A DNA stretch of 64,000 bases. Source: Branchiostoma floridae. Taxonomy: Eukaryota; Chordata; Leptocardii; Amphioxiformes; Branchiostomatidae. Shown here piece by piece: positions 52,690-63,782 of this stretch; position 1 is the first letter of the stretch, and each line of letters starts with the position of its first letter. Below the pieces are notes generated by a model that was given only the letters and a program-made list of their open reading frames with translations, was not told the origin of the DNA and searched no databases. The stretch covers positions 19,721,857 to 19,785,856 of the forward strand of contig NC_049981.1 of assembly GCF_000003815.2 (NCBI RefSeq), written 5' to 3'. The translations under genes were made by a program, and so were the position numbers.

Positions 52690-54470
52690 ACATATTGTGA
52701 TAAGCAGGGAAAGACCCAAGATTGGTTTGAGGAGTACGCAAGTGAACTAAATGTGGTCATTGAAGAAAAGCGTACAGCACTTCTAGAGCATAAGCGCGCA
52801 CCCAGTCAGCTAACCTTGCAGGCCCTGAGAACTGCCAGGCGCAAAGTCCAGCGCATGGCTCGACAGTGTGCAAACAAATTCTGGCTTGATCTTTGCAAAA
52901 GCATTCAGTCTTCAGCGGAAACAGGCAACATCCGCGGTATGTACGAGGGGATAAAGAAAGCCATTGGACCAACCCAAAATAGCTCCGCACCTCTTAAGTC
53001 TCTGTCCGGTGAAACAATTACTGACAGAGGGAAGCAGATGGAACGGTGGCTAGAACATTATTCAGAGCTGTATGCAAGGGAAAATGCCATAAATGAGACA
53101 GCACTGGACAGCATCGAGACTCTGTCCGTTTTGTGGGAACTGGATGCAGTACCAACATTGGAGGAGATGAGCAAAGCCATCGACAGCCTGCGCTCAGGTA
53201 AAGCACCTGGTATGGACGGAATACCTCCTGAGGTCATCAAGAGTGCTAAAGGTGTACTGCTGCCTGAACTGCATGATATACTGTGTAAATGCTGGGAGGA
53301 GGGAGAGATACCACAGGACATGAAAGACTCAAACATTGTCACATTATACAAAAATAAAGGAGATAGAAGCGATTGTAATAATTATCGCGGAATTTCCTTA
53401 CTCAGTATTGTGGGGAAAATCTTTGCACGGGTGGTCCTAGGTCGGCTGCAGCGACTTGCTGACAGAGTGTATCCGGAGTCCCAATGCGGCTTCAGGTTGG
53501 AGCGTTCCACCATTGATATGATATTCTCCCTACGACAGTTACAAGAAAAATGCAGAGAACAGAGACAACCTCTTTATATTGCTTTTATAGATCTAACAAA
53601 AGCTTTTGATCTCGTCAGCAGAGATGGCCTATTCAAAATACTTGTCAAGATCGGATGCCCTCCAAAGCCAGGGAGTCGACCACCCCCCAGCAGTCACCAT
53701 CAACAATTATGAGTTGGAAGTGGTTCCCAAGTTTACTTACCTAGGGTCCACTGTGACAGACAACCTTTCCCTGGAAGCTGAAATAAATTGTAAAAATAGA
53801 CGAGCAGCAACTACTTTTGCCAGACTACAAAAGAGAGTCTGGGAAATCAGAAACTTACAATACACACAAAGATTGCTGTTTATAGGGCGTGTGTGCTCAG
53901 TGTTCTGCTCTATGGCAGCGAAACATGGTCCCTATACACAAGTCAGGAAAGGAAACTTAACACATTTCACATGCGTTGCTTGCGTAGAATTCTTCATATC
54001 AAGTGGAGTGATTATGTCACCAATGTAGATGTACTTACACGTGCTAATATTCCTAGTATGTTCACGCTGCTGACGCAGCGAAGACTTCGCTGGCTTGGTC
54101 ATGTGTGCCGCATGCCAGATGGGAGGATCCCAAAGGACTTATTGTACAGTGAACTGGCTACTGGGACAAGAACCCGTGGTCGTCCCCACCTACGCTTTAA
54201 GGATGTTATCAAACGGGACTTGAAAGCCCTCGACATGAACATTGACAGTTGGGAGACACTTGCAGCAAACAGAACTGGTTGGAAACAGGGAGTCAAAGAG
54301 GGACTAAAACGGGGGGAAGAAAAGCAGAGACTTGCATCAGAACACAAAAGGTCAAAACGTATATGCAAAAACAAACAATAAGTACATTGTGTAGAAATTA
54401 TATGTAGTACTACTCATGGTCCTGCGAGACCGACGAGTGCCTTTACTTACTTACATATTGTGATGTAGCT
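52690..54470 (+). mobile_element. Non-LTR retrotransposon relic lacking the RT catalytic box
   Basis: ORF2 fragment starting in the region between endonuclease and RT (WFEEYASELNVVIEEKRTAL), then GKAPGMDGIPPEVIKSAKGV, NIVTLYKNKGDRSDCNNYRG, QCGFRLERSTIDMIF, FIDLTKAFDLVSRDGLF. At about 53670 it jumps to NNYELEVVPKFTYLGSTVTD, so the segment with the YxDD box is deleted. Two frame changes follow (near 53690 and 53900) before LLYGSETW, LRRILHIKWSDYVTN, RRLRWLGHVCRMPDGRIPKD and RGRPHLRFKDVIKRDL. Stop at 54379-54381; 3' end GAGTGCCTTTACTTACTTAC. Typical jockey/RTE-group tail motifs; the clade is not settled. Confidence 0.9.
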
Positions 54471-54660
54471 AAGGTGGTCATACAAAAAGTTTCAGTGCAA
54501 TAAAATTTGATATTTATGTTAAAAGAGTATGATTAAATCTACCTCTCTAAAGGTATAAGTAAACAAACAGATCCTATAGTGGCATAAATGTTCATTGGTT
54601 GCCAATGCACACTCCTAGGCCAGCAACACTGGACCTTTGCCATTGAAACTATAAGATCTG

Positions 54661-54750
54661 TACTGTTGTTGTTGTTGTTTTTAATTTAAAAAAAAAAACA
54701 GTCGGTTAACGGAAAAAAAAAAAAATGAAAAAAAAAAAATAAAAACAAAC
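54661..54750 (+). mobile_element. 90-bp A-rich retroposed insertion
   Basis: A stretch with (TGT)n, T-rich and long A-rich runs is flanked by the 15-bp direct repeat AAACTATAAGATCTG at 54646-54660 and 54751-54765. Confidence 0.75.
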
Positions 54751-54779
54751 AAACTATAAGATCTGCTTGGAGATTACTT

Positions 54780-56230
54780 TAAAGGTCTCCCTTGAGTGTT
54801 TTGGCTGAAATTTATTTGTAGGGTGGATAAATGTAATATATTTCTGGCATGAGGAAATCATCATAGATGATGAGGAAATACATCAGGGAGTAGGAAGTGC
54901 TGATGCCAGTTGTTGATGTGCTGTGATCGGCTCATCAACAAAACTGTTGAAGCATGAGCCTTTGTTGTGGTAAAGTCCACACACAAAAGAATAATAAAAC
55001 ATTATGTCCAGATTTGTGAGAACATCCCGAATAGGATATTAATGCAATGAATGCCATTGATTCATTAACAGACAGTATTGATGGTCGCATTGTTCACATC
55101 TGCCAAACCTCAGCTGAGAATGCATCCATGCATGGAACAAGGTACATTTTGTTCCCCCCAAAAACAGACATGCAGACTATAAACACTCAAACCCAGTTCC
55201 CCAATTTTCTGGGCACAAGGTTTTGTGTTCCCTATCCTTCACCAGGTGACAGTGTACTGTATGGTTAAGTGATGAAATTGCCCATATCATTAATGGACAA
55301 GTCATGTTCCTTCCTGTGAACTGGGTCAGCATGTGCCTTGTGTGTCACATGTATCATGTTTGGCCACAGGATGACAAAATCAATAAATCCATCTAAGTTG
55401 TGATTTTATGTGGTCAGGAGGTTAATTTGCTACATATCCCATAATCCTTACCTACTATATGTTAAACCAAGTGATGGCATTTTTCATTTTATGATATTTT
55501 GGAAATTAGGGCTCTGAAAAAGAAATTTAGTATGGTAAAGCATTAAAGACCTCAAAGCACTTATTCAAAAGCTGTGGTTTGCTACTATAGCATCTTGTGT
55601 ATTTTCCCCAGCACACTGCATAAGCCCCACCCATATCAATAAGTGTGTTGGGTTCTTTACAGGTGGACGTTTGACACCATAAGCTCCCTCATACATGGGA
55701 CAACCAGCTTTATCTAAAAGTCTGAGTACACTTATGACATATTAATATGACTCATGAGCTCTCTAAAACTGAACAACAATATCTGTCACTTGTGCCAAAT
55801 ATGCATTTCTACTATCAGGGGGGTTAATTTACCAATTAGCTTGATAAAGGATGAGAAATGGCTTCTGTGTCCAAATGGACCCAAGTGACCATCTGTGTTA
55901 CTCAATTACAGTTCCTCTGTTAATTGGTTCTCCGTTGATGCCTACACTGAAACATCGCTGATGCATGTAGTTTTATTCTTATTGAAACAAATTGGAACAG
56001 ACATGTTCAGAATTTTGTGATGAGAGATCATTTTCCAGCCTTTGTAGATGGGAGATATTGATAACAATTGAATCCAATATATCATGCAGTATGAGCCACA
56101 ATTCCAAAATTACGCATCATACAAAATAGTTATTGTTCAAATTATCACATTGTATGGAATATTATGTTTTATTTGCTTTGGCTTATAAGTTATAGGATAG
56201 GCTGGCATCCATCAATTTTCCATTAACTGG
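54780..56230. other. No gene seen
   Basis: Only short open frames without splice support. AT-rich, no clear repeat family recognised. Confidence 0.55.
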
Positions 56231-56600
56231 GATCGCGTGGTGCAGCAGCAGCGTGTTTGGCTTGGGACCGAGAGGTCTCGAGTTCAAACCCTGCCGTGTC
56301 ACCAATCTTGTGCCCTTGGGAAAGACACTTACACGGCTTTCCTCACTTTACTCAGGTGAAAATGAGTACCTAGCTTCAGCTAGGGTCGTTCCTAGTATAG
56401 GATGTTAAATGGAGGTCCCGTGTTTTGGGAGAGCCACACCCTGCGCACGTTAAAGAACCCCCACATGTGCAATGGTGCGGTGTGCGAGGGTGCAAGTCCT
56501 TCCGTCTAGAATTGGTGATTCTCTACAAATCACCTGTACTCTAGGAAGAATAGTGACATCAGTCACTAGAAGATCTGTATCAAACCAAACCAAACCAAAC
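56231..56600 (+). mobile_element. tRNA-derived SINE, same family as 3.8-4.1 kb
   Basis: Head GGATCGCGTGGTGCAGCAGC with A box, B box GAGTTCAAACCC, then the shared blocks ATGAGTACCTAGCTTC, GGATGTTAAATGGAGGTCCC and GCACGTTAAAGAACCCC. Ends with a (AAACC)n tail at about 56581-56600. Better preserved than the minus-strand copy. Confidence 0.85.
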
Positions 56601-57477
56601 CAAAGTGGAATAGAATTGCTCAACTGTTCAGAAAAATCCTGTCACAAATGGACACAACTCTTTGTATTATGGCTAATTTACGTTACATTGTAAACAAAAA
56701 ATTTAGATATCTATTCACCATTGCACATGCAGCTGTACTGTTCTCCCTCTGTTGGCACACTCAGTTCCATGCATGGAGGCCAATTTTCCTGAGACTATAG
56801 GCAAATTACAGGTCTGCCTGCAACAGATTGGTACTAATCCTGTCTGCACAACCACCCAGCATGACTCATTCCTCAGACACGGTCTCCTAACCCAGAAAAT
56901 CACCTGATTAGTATGGCTAACAGGAGTCTGTTGAGTGCAGGCTTCTCGATTGTTCTGTGAACTTCAGTCCAGAATGACACTTTCTGAGTCATTTATTTTG
57001 AAGTGTTGGCTGAGTATGCCATGAAAATGTACCATAAATTTTCATTAAATTGTACTCTATGTTTAATGATAAGCTTGATAAAAGTGAAAGCCTGTATAAA
57101 ACTTTCTGTGTCAAGACTACTAATCAAACGGAGTTAAGTGTTAATGACTGTGTCTGTGGTAAAGTTTATATGGGGATGACAGTTGCTATGTTCCAATGCA
57201 CCTATGTTTGGGTTAGGGTTAGGGGCGTCAGAACATAGGATGGGGGAGTACATGTATGTGCGGAGCCAGTTTATGATTGACTGAATGAAGCACGAGGGGA
57301 CGGGAATAGAGAGAAGGGAAGGGAACTAATTACAAAAAGGGATAGCGGGTAGCAGGTGCCTAAGTGGTACCTCTACACCTGTTTTGCCCTTCCTTTAACA
57401 TTGTGAAAACTCAAATAAAACAATAAAACTATAGGCGTGTCACATACTTGTACAATCAAATTTTCTTGCCTTTACAG

Positions 57478-60400
57478 ACTTGCTTCAATCATGGAGGCAG
57501 AAGTTAGATTATGCTGGATACTGCTTGTCGTAGGAGTTGTTTCCTTTGTACTTCCAACTGCTGCTCAGCAAGGTGAGGTCACCTTAATTGTCTTAATGTC
57601 TTCCTTTCCTGTAACATGTAATTTTGAATGTTGGATAAAGTAGAGTTAGAATTATTTTCAAGTGAAGAACTATATCTCAACATTTGAAGAAGATTGAATG
57701 ACAGATTTCCATTTATCCTTTCTTTCGAACCAATCACTACAATACTTCACTGTTCAAATGATACTCTTCATAAAATGATTTCAAAATACAAAAGTACCAA
57801 AAGGACAGTGAGCCTATTTTCAAGCCAAAGCTGCCAAACCAAACCATTCCACGTGACAAGAGCAACCAAGCTCTTAAGAACATAATGCTTACCCGGTATG
57901 TGGTATATAGTGTGGTAACCAAACCTCTAATACATACATGTAGCTGATGATTCTCTTTCATTTTCTTTGGTCAACATTGCATCAGAGTAAAAGGTCATTG
58001 TATACAATCTCTCTTTGGGAACATACATATAGACACCAGCAAACACTTGCATTCTGGTGAAGGATTCCTGTCTTGTCTACGACCTTGTCTCTTCCTCTTT
58101 CTTGCTTCCTAATTCTTCTTTCATATCTTCTACTCTTTCAGCTGAATCTGTCTCCAATCACCTTTCTCGCTTTCCTGTCTATTCCTCCTACTACAAGGCT
58201 CTTCATAGGATAAGGCATAAAAACCAGCCCACTAGACACAAAGAAAGGCACCACAGGTCCAGGTTCTGGAGAATAAGAGGGGGAAGACAGAATGACATAG
58301 ATACCACTGACAAGGGTAATAGATATGTCCTCTTGCTGTTACCTTTGCCAAGAAGTTTATGTTTTCATCTGTGTATGTTTGTTGTGTTGTGTGTGTTATC
58401 ACCTTGTATTGATCACTTGAATTGAAAATTTGTGAAGGCCATGTATGGGAAACTTTTTGTTGAATGTACAGTAGTCTCAAGGGGCAAGTGTCATTTGCAC
58501 TTTTAGAATTATAGAGATATTTGAAGAGTTACAAATTCTAAGTGATCTTTTTGAATCAATTTTGCGTAATCTATAGTAAATTTTGTATGTTCTCACATCT
58601 TTTCTCTTCCTCTTTTAGTGAGTGAGCTTGCTCTAGGTAAGAGTTGTGCCTCCAAAACAACTCTTCTTCTTTCTTTACTTGGTGAATTTCCTGAAATTTC
58701 TGGACAAATTTTCCAATGTTGCATAACTTCCCCATGCAAACATGCAAGGCGATGCATTTTGTGTCGCCATGGATTGATATTCATTGTCTCCAAGCTTTAA
58801 CAAATACATTGCTCATCGGTCAATATTTATGTACATGTCTCTGCCTTTACTTAAATCACCATCAAAATCAACTAAATCCAACATTGTACAGCAAACTAAC
58901 TAAAGCCAGCTTTTCATTTATCCATTTGCAGACCTTCCCCCAAGCACATCTTTGACATTGCCATGACTTCAGTAATTTACTGATACCTTGTTCCTACTGC
59001 CCAAGCTCCTCTGATTGGTTCTTTTTTCTGCATATCACTGAGTATGTTATATTTCCTCTGACTGGCTCTTTCCAGACTGTGCACTCAGGAATAGCCAAGC
59101 TGGCCCGACTACATTTGCTTATGTGGATGAGAACAGTCCAAATGGCAAGTATATCATACCTTCATAATTCCTTTGCACATTGAATTCAGTCTCCAGATAA
59201 ATTATTACACAAAGAGATAACTTGATTCATTCTTCATAAGCCCACCTATAAATTTGCATCAAAAGGTATGTGATTATTTACCAAAGTGAACGTGTGTATG
59301 CAAAACTTAAGTTTGGGGGTGGTTTTTTTTTCATAATGATCGATATTATGTAAAAAGTCAAGAGGACCAAAAACTGTCCAATGTGCTAAAAATTGTGCTG
59401 TTGTTTACTTTGGGCCATCCATATCTAGTCCCTAATTTTTAAGAGGCTCCTCGTTATCTATGATATGAGGTCCCCTATACAAGTACCTAATCAACTAAAT
59501 CTTGATCATTGATGAAATTTGTAGTAGTGGGTGTTCATGTCCTGAAGTTGTTATGAACTGTTTCAGGCACTATACTAGTCCCTTACATGGACATTGTTGG
59601 TGAGACATCAGGAGAAAATGCCACCATAACACTGTCACTGAAGGACACACCAGACTCTCACTGGGTCATCCTGGACCCAACAAACCAGACATTGTACCTG
59701 AACGTTACAGGAAACAACACATTGGACAGAGACGTATGAGCTATGATATATTTTTTGTAGTGATGTATTATCAAGAATACAACTTAATATCACTACTGCT
59801 GAATTGATGTTGAGATATTGCAATAATCACTGTTAACACCAAAAATACCATAATAGAGACCAATTTTCAAACAAACAAAAACACTAAACATTCATATTTG
59901 CATTATTGATAATAGATAAATAGATACACGCTTAATCAACTCAAATAGAACTACAAGGGCCAGATTTATACTTAGAATGTTAGAATATTTCTATAACAGT
60001 GTCAAGTTTGTATGTACTGTGTTTTATTTGTCATTACTTCTTTTGTTACTTCCTTATTCAAGTTTATTTGTGATAATTGTTGACATTAAAGACCCCAATC
60101 CAAAGTAACTAGTTAATGATGATATATGTGAAACTTTCTGTCCTCAGGGCACAGCTGGTAACAATGGCATCACCTCACTGAGGGTCACAGTTGTCTGTGT
60201 CAGCAACACATGGGGAACGGTAGGTTTCCGTCATTATCCTGAAGCAAAATCTGAACTTCTTGGGTACTGCACAGGGAGGATGTATTTTCAACAACATTTG
60301 TGGAGTTTCAGTGGGGAATGAATTGTAATGGCAGGAAAGTCTTGTGTCAGGAAAAATTATATTTGAATGGGCAATATGAAGGCATGAAATGTGGACAGGC

Positions 60401-63365
60401 TGTTCCAATGAATGAACTTCTGCTCTCTCAGACAAAGGCACAATCCCAGGTCATAAACCGTGAGACCTAGTAGACAGAATTTGTGTTGGTGTTTAGTTAT
60501 CATCATCAAAGAAAAGTAATAACGAGTTAAGTCATATATTACCTGAAGTAAGAACATAGTGGGTTTGGATTATAAGCATTATATGTATTAATACAATATT
60601 GCTGTTCATTGTGCTGAATAGTGTGTTGTTGTTGAATATATAGACAAGAGATCAAATGCTGTGGTGTTATGATTCCAGATTGAACACCCGGTGACAGTGG
60701 TGGTGACAGATCTGAATGACAACGCTCCCCAGTTCCACCCTGACTCGTACTTTGTGGAAGTCAATGAGCTGACTCCAGTGGGGATCACCATCCTAGATGG
60801 CTTCTCTGTAACAGACTTGGATGGCACCAACGAGATCAAGTTCAAGATTGTTGAGAATGAAGATGATCCTGTAAGTGTCCTTATAACTTAACATTGTTAA
60901 GGGAGCATAGAAGTTTTTTCCATGGTATATGTACCTTGTGTAGACTCATCATTTTTGATGAATTTTCTATTAAATGTATATTCTGTATATGTTATTTTCT
61001 TGTGGGTCATGTAGACTTGTGAAAGAAATAACTGAAAATCTTTTATGTGTAATTCAAAATTACACCTAGATTATACATTGGAGTTAGAGAATTTTCAGTA
61101 TGTAACGTTAACATTTTTGCGTGTTCTGTTTTCCCAGGTAGCAGATGAGTTCTTCACCATTCCACTGCCAAAGACTGGGGCAATTGTGGTTTCCAGACAA
61201 TTGGATTATGACAGTATGGCACCACCCAGACAATATCGTTTGAAAGTGGAGGCCTGGGTAAGATTCTATGAATTCTGATAACTTCTGCACCTGTATTATT
61301 TCTAGGTCCAGTTTAGCTTTAGTTTAACTAGTTTTCCACTGTTTTTATGAAGAAGTAAGGTGCTATGTACTGCTAGTGATACATTAAGTTTGGTGTTGCA
61401 AGTATAGCTCTACAGACAAGCGCAGTGATGTAAGTGAGCGCCATGGCCTTATGTCCAGACCTTTATCCTTTATAGTAATTTATACAGTCCCCTTTCTTGA
61501 AAGTAACACTTAATTGCTGTTAGAGGCAAGGCATCCACTGGGATTTGAACTGTGGAAAACACAATAAATATCCTTTGCACAAGTTCAGTTTAGTCCTCAT
61601 CCATGCCAAGTGGTGCTTGAGGCTCTAAGATGTCTCTTCATCTGGTCCAGCATGCTGTCACTCTTGGTGCCTTGTCTTGGAGGAAACCTTCCACTGGTCT
61701 TCTCCATGTCTCTTTTCCGCTAGGCATCCAACATTATAGCCTTCTACATGTGGACAGAAAGTTTCTGTTCTTTTTCTGTGTAGGACACATCAGATGAACA
61801 GGATCCAAGCAAGAACACAGCTCACACCATTGTGACAGTGAACATCACTGACGGAGACGACCTGGGACCATTGTTTGAGCCTTGTTGTGACCCTGTCACA
61901 TACATGGCTAATGTTACAGAGAAAAGTGAACCGGTAAAGGCTTTTTAATCTTCGTAAACAAAGCCGCCACATAAAGTTGATTCTTCTATGAATCCTCTTA
62001 GCCTAATTTTAGCCTGCTTTCACTGAAAAGAGGGCAAAAATTGGTTTGCCTGCTGAGACTAAAACTCGTGCTTTCTATACATGTAAGTCATGTGCCTGTT
62101 CTCTACTGTTTTCTTCCCCATTTCATATATTCATTGGTAGGAGCTTTCCTTTCAGAATTTCCTAAACCCCATCCCAGTCAGCCCCAACAACATTGCTGCA
62201 GTAGACCAGGACAAGAACATCCAGCCTGTGGAGGAAAGGCCAAACATTGTCTACAGTTTCTTTTCAGGTGAGCTAGAATCATGATTCAATCTGGTGGTTA
62301 GAAATCTCATGGCCTGATATAACTTCCATCTTAAAGGTTTTGTATTCTTTCAAAAATGTGGGGCTGATGACATTGCTCTTTGCTGTACTGTCAGTTATTG
62401 CAATGGAGATATTCCTCCTATGCATTCTATGAGAGTCCCTTTAGATTTTTAGGGGGATGCCGTATGATAACTATACTACTGCCATCTATTTGTGATTTAA
62501 GGGATATCTCTGTAGCTCAACTGGTAACATCCTTGCAGTTGAGTTCTTTGTTCCAATAAGTTGGTAACCCGGTTTAAGTCATGGGTTTGGCATCTTGTAC
62601 CCATATTTCAGAAGGAATGTAAAATGAGAGTCCCATCTTCAAGGAGGTGCAACAAGCACGTCAAACAGAAAAGGCTAGCAACCCCTCTCTGTCAAAATGT
62701 ACCCTGCATATGAAACAGCAAGGAAACTTGCTGACTTGTGTGCTAGGCACTACAAGGTAAACAATAACATATGTGGTTCAGAGGAACTTATATTTTTGCT
62801 TGTTTTCATTCCTTTTTTGATTTCAGGGTCTCCTTCTGTGTACAGAGAGTATCTCTCCATAGACAACAGAACGGGTGACATCATTCTGCAGAGAGCAGTA
62901 AACAGAGAAGACTACCAGACATTCAGCATAGTTGTCAAGGTAACTATGAACAGCATTTGTAATTGTACACAGAAATAATTTTTGAAAGCCCAATAACGTA
63001 ATCATTATCAATTGTTGAAGCAAAATTTTGATACCCTTTGATAAATGTTTAAGTGTGGGTGCCTGCTGTTTTAGCTTTATTATGCCCAAAAGCTACAGAG
63101 GAAACTTCCAACTTATCAACAAAGAAACTTTCATGATCATTTTTAAGTATTTCACATGATGTTATGCTATTTTTCCATCACAGGCAGAGCAGGACAGAAA
63201 TGACCCCAAGCCAGCATATGCCAACCTCCTGATCACAGTACTGGACCTGAATGACCACACCCCAGAGTTTGATGAGCGGGAGTACGTGGGGTTTGTGGGA
63301 GAGAACAGTGTGGCTGGTACCACTGTGGTGACCAGGGAGGATGGGGCTGAACCACTAGAGATTAG
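57478..63365 (+). CDS. PCDH15: Protocadherin-15-like cadherin, N-terminal part (10 coding exons, continues off window)
   Basis: Protocadherin-15 forms the lower part of hair-cell tip links and binds cadherin-23 through its first two repeats. Ten exons join in frame into about 415 residues: signal peptide (WILLVVGVVSFVLPTAAQQ), EC1 (DENSPNGTILVPYMDI, ITLSLKD, LDRD), EC1-2 linker TDLNDNAPQF, EC2 (VNELTPVGITI, LDYD), linker NITDGDDLGPLFEPC, EC3 (AAVDQDKNIQPVEERPNIVY, VNRED), linker LDLNDHTPEF and the start of EC4. NGTILV, VNELTPVG, DGDDLGP and DQDxNIQP are shared with vertebrate PCDH15 and not with cadherins in general. The two EC1 cysteines (DCALRNS and VVCVSN) that form the N-terminal disulfide in vertebrates are both present. 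ATG 57491; the 5' UTR is spliced (acceptor at 57476-57477). Intron 2 seems to be GC-AG. Confidence 0.86.
57491..57572 (+). CDS. PCDH15: PCDH15-like exon 1, signal peptide
   Basis: ATG 57491, phase-1 end; exon begins at 57478 after TTGCCTTTACAG, so it carries 13 bases of 5' UTR. Hydrophobic core LLVVGVVSFVL. Confidence 0.83.
59076..59144 (+). CDS. PCDH15: PCDH15-like exon 2, EC1 start
   Basis: 69 nt, phase 1 to 1; DCALRNSQAGPTTFAYVDEN. Donor GCAAGT is non-canonical: the next exon continues in frame only if the exon ends before this GC. Confidence 0.82.
59567..59733 (+). CDS. PCDH15: PCDH15-like exon 3, EC1
   Basis: 167 nt, phase 1 to 0; TILVPYMDIVGETSGENATI to NNTLDRD. Several N-glycosylation sites (NAT, NQT, NVT, NNT). 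Confidence 0.86.
60148..60219 (+). CDS. PCDH15: PCDH15-like exon 4, EC1 end
   Basis: 72 nt, phase 0; GTAGNNGITSLRVTVVCVSN. Carries the second disulfide cysteine. Acceptor TCTGTCCTCAG, donor GTAGGT. Confidence 0.84.
60679..60870 (+). CDS. PCDH15: PCDH15-like exon 5, EC1-EC2 linker and EC2
   Basis: 192 nt, phase 0; VVVTDLNDNAPQFHPDSYFV, VNELTPVG, VTDLDGTNEI. Confidence 0.88.
61138..61257 (+). CDS. PCDH15: PCDH15-like exon 6, EC2
   Basis: 120 nt, phase 0; FFTIPLPKTGAIVVSRQLDY to YRLKVEAW. Acceptor GTTTTCCCAG, donor GTAAGA. Confidence 0.88.
61784..61933 (+). CDS. PCDH15: PCDH15-like exon 7, EC2-EC3 linker
   Basis: 150 nt, phase 0; HTIVTVNITDGDDLGPLFEP followed by adjacent cysteines CCDPVTY. 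Confidence 0.88.
62156..62267 (+). CDS. PCDH15: PCDH15-like exon 8, EC3
   Basis: 112 nt, phase 0 to 1; NPIPVSPNNIAAVDQDKNIQ then PNIVYSFFSG. Acceptor CTTTCCTTTCAG, donor GTGAGC. Confidence 0.88.
62505..62700 (+). mobile_element. Second tRNA-derived SINE type in PCDH15 intron 8
   Basis: CTGTAGCTCAACTGGTAACA is an A-box-like head and CCCGGTTTAAGTC a weakened B box 50-60 bp later, followed by CAACAAGCACGTCAAACAGA. It does not share the central blocks of the SINEs at 4.0 and 56.3 kb. Confidence 0.5.
62827..62939 (+). CDS. PCDH15: PCDH15-like exon 9, EC3
   Basis: 113 nt, phase 1 to 0; YLSIDNRTGDIILQRAVNRE, IVVK. Confidence 0.87.
63184..63365 (+). CDS. PCDH15: PCDH15-like exon 10, EC3-EC4 linker
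   Basis: 182 nt, phase 0 to 2; LLITVLDLNDHTPEFDEREY then VGENSVAGTTVVTR. Donor GTAACA; next exon lies beyond the window. Confidence 0.87.
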
Positions 63366-63782
63366 GTAACATTACATCTGGAATGACACTGGAAAATGTA
63401 GTAGATGCTCTCCTTGGTTGCTGTTACATCTGTCCTTGGTACTGATTTGTGTAGTGTTGTATTGGTCAGCTACCCTCCCTTGCAGCTGAGGGCTGTTAAG
63501 AGTTGTTGAGAGATTACAGTTGATTGGACTGAAGTGCAAGACTCTAAACTGACTGCCATTTGAGGCCAAGTCAAGTCTGCAGGAACTGTTCCTCTATGTT
63601 TGGGACAGATATTTGCTTGTTGGGACAGACAAAAACTTTGCCATCCAAAAAGTCTGAACTTCATGACATGAGATTGATGAAAACATATTTTTATATTTTT
63701 GTAAAATGACAGATTTAACAACAAAAACTAGAAACTGCCCTGCTTGTTAGTCCACTCACACCTGCAAAGTTTGTCTTTCTAG

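Noticed and set aside
61440-61780. Possible exon or LINE piece before PCDH15 exon 7
   Set aside because: Some words resemble dispersed repeats on the minus strand but no motif was convincing.
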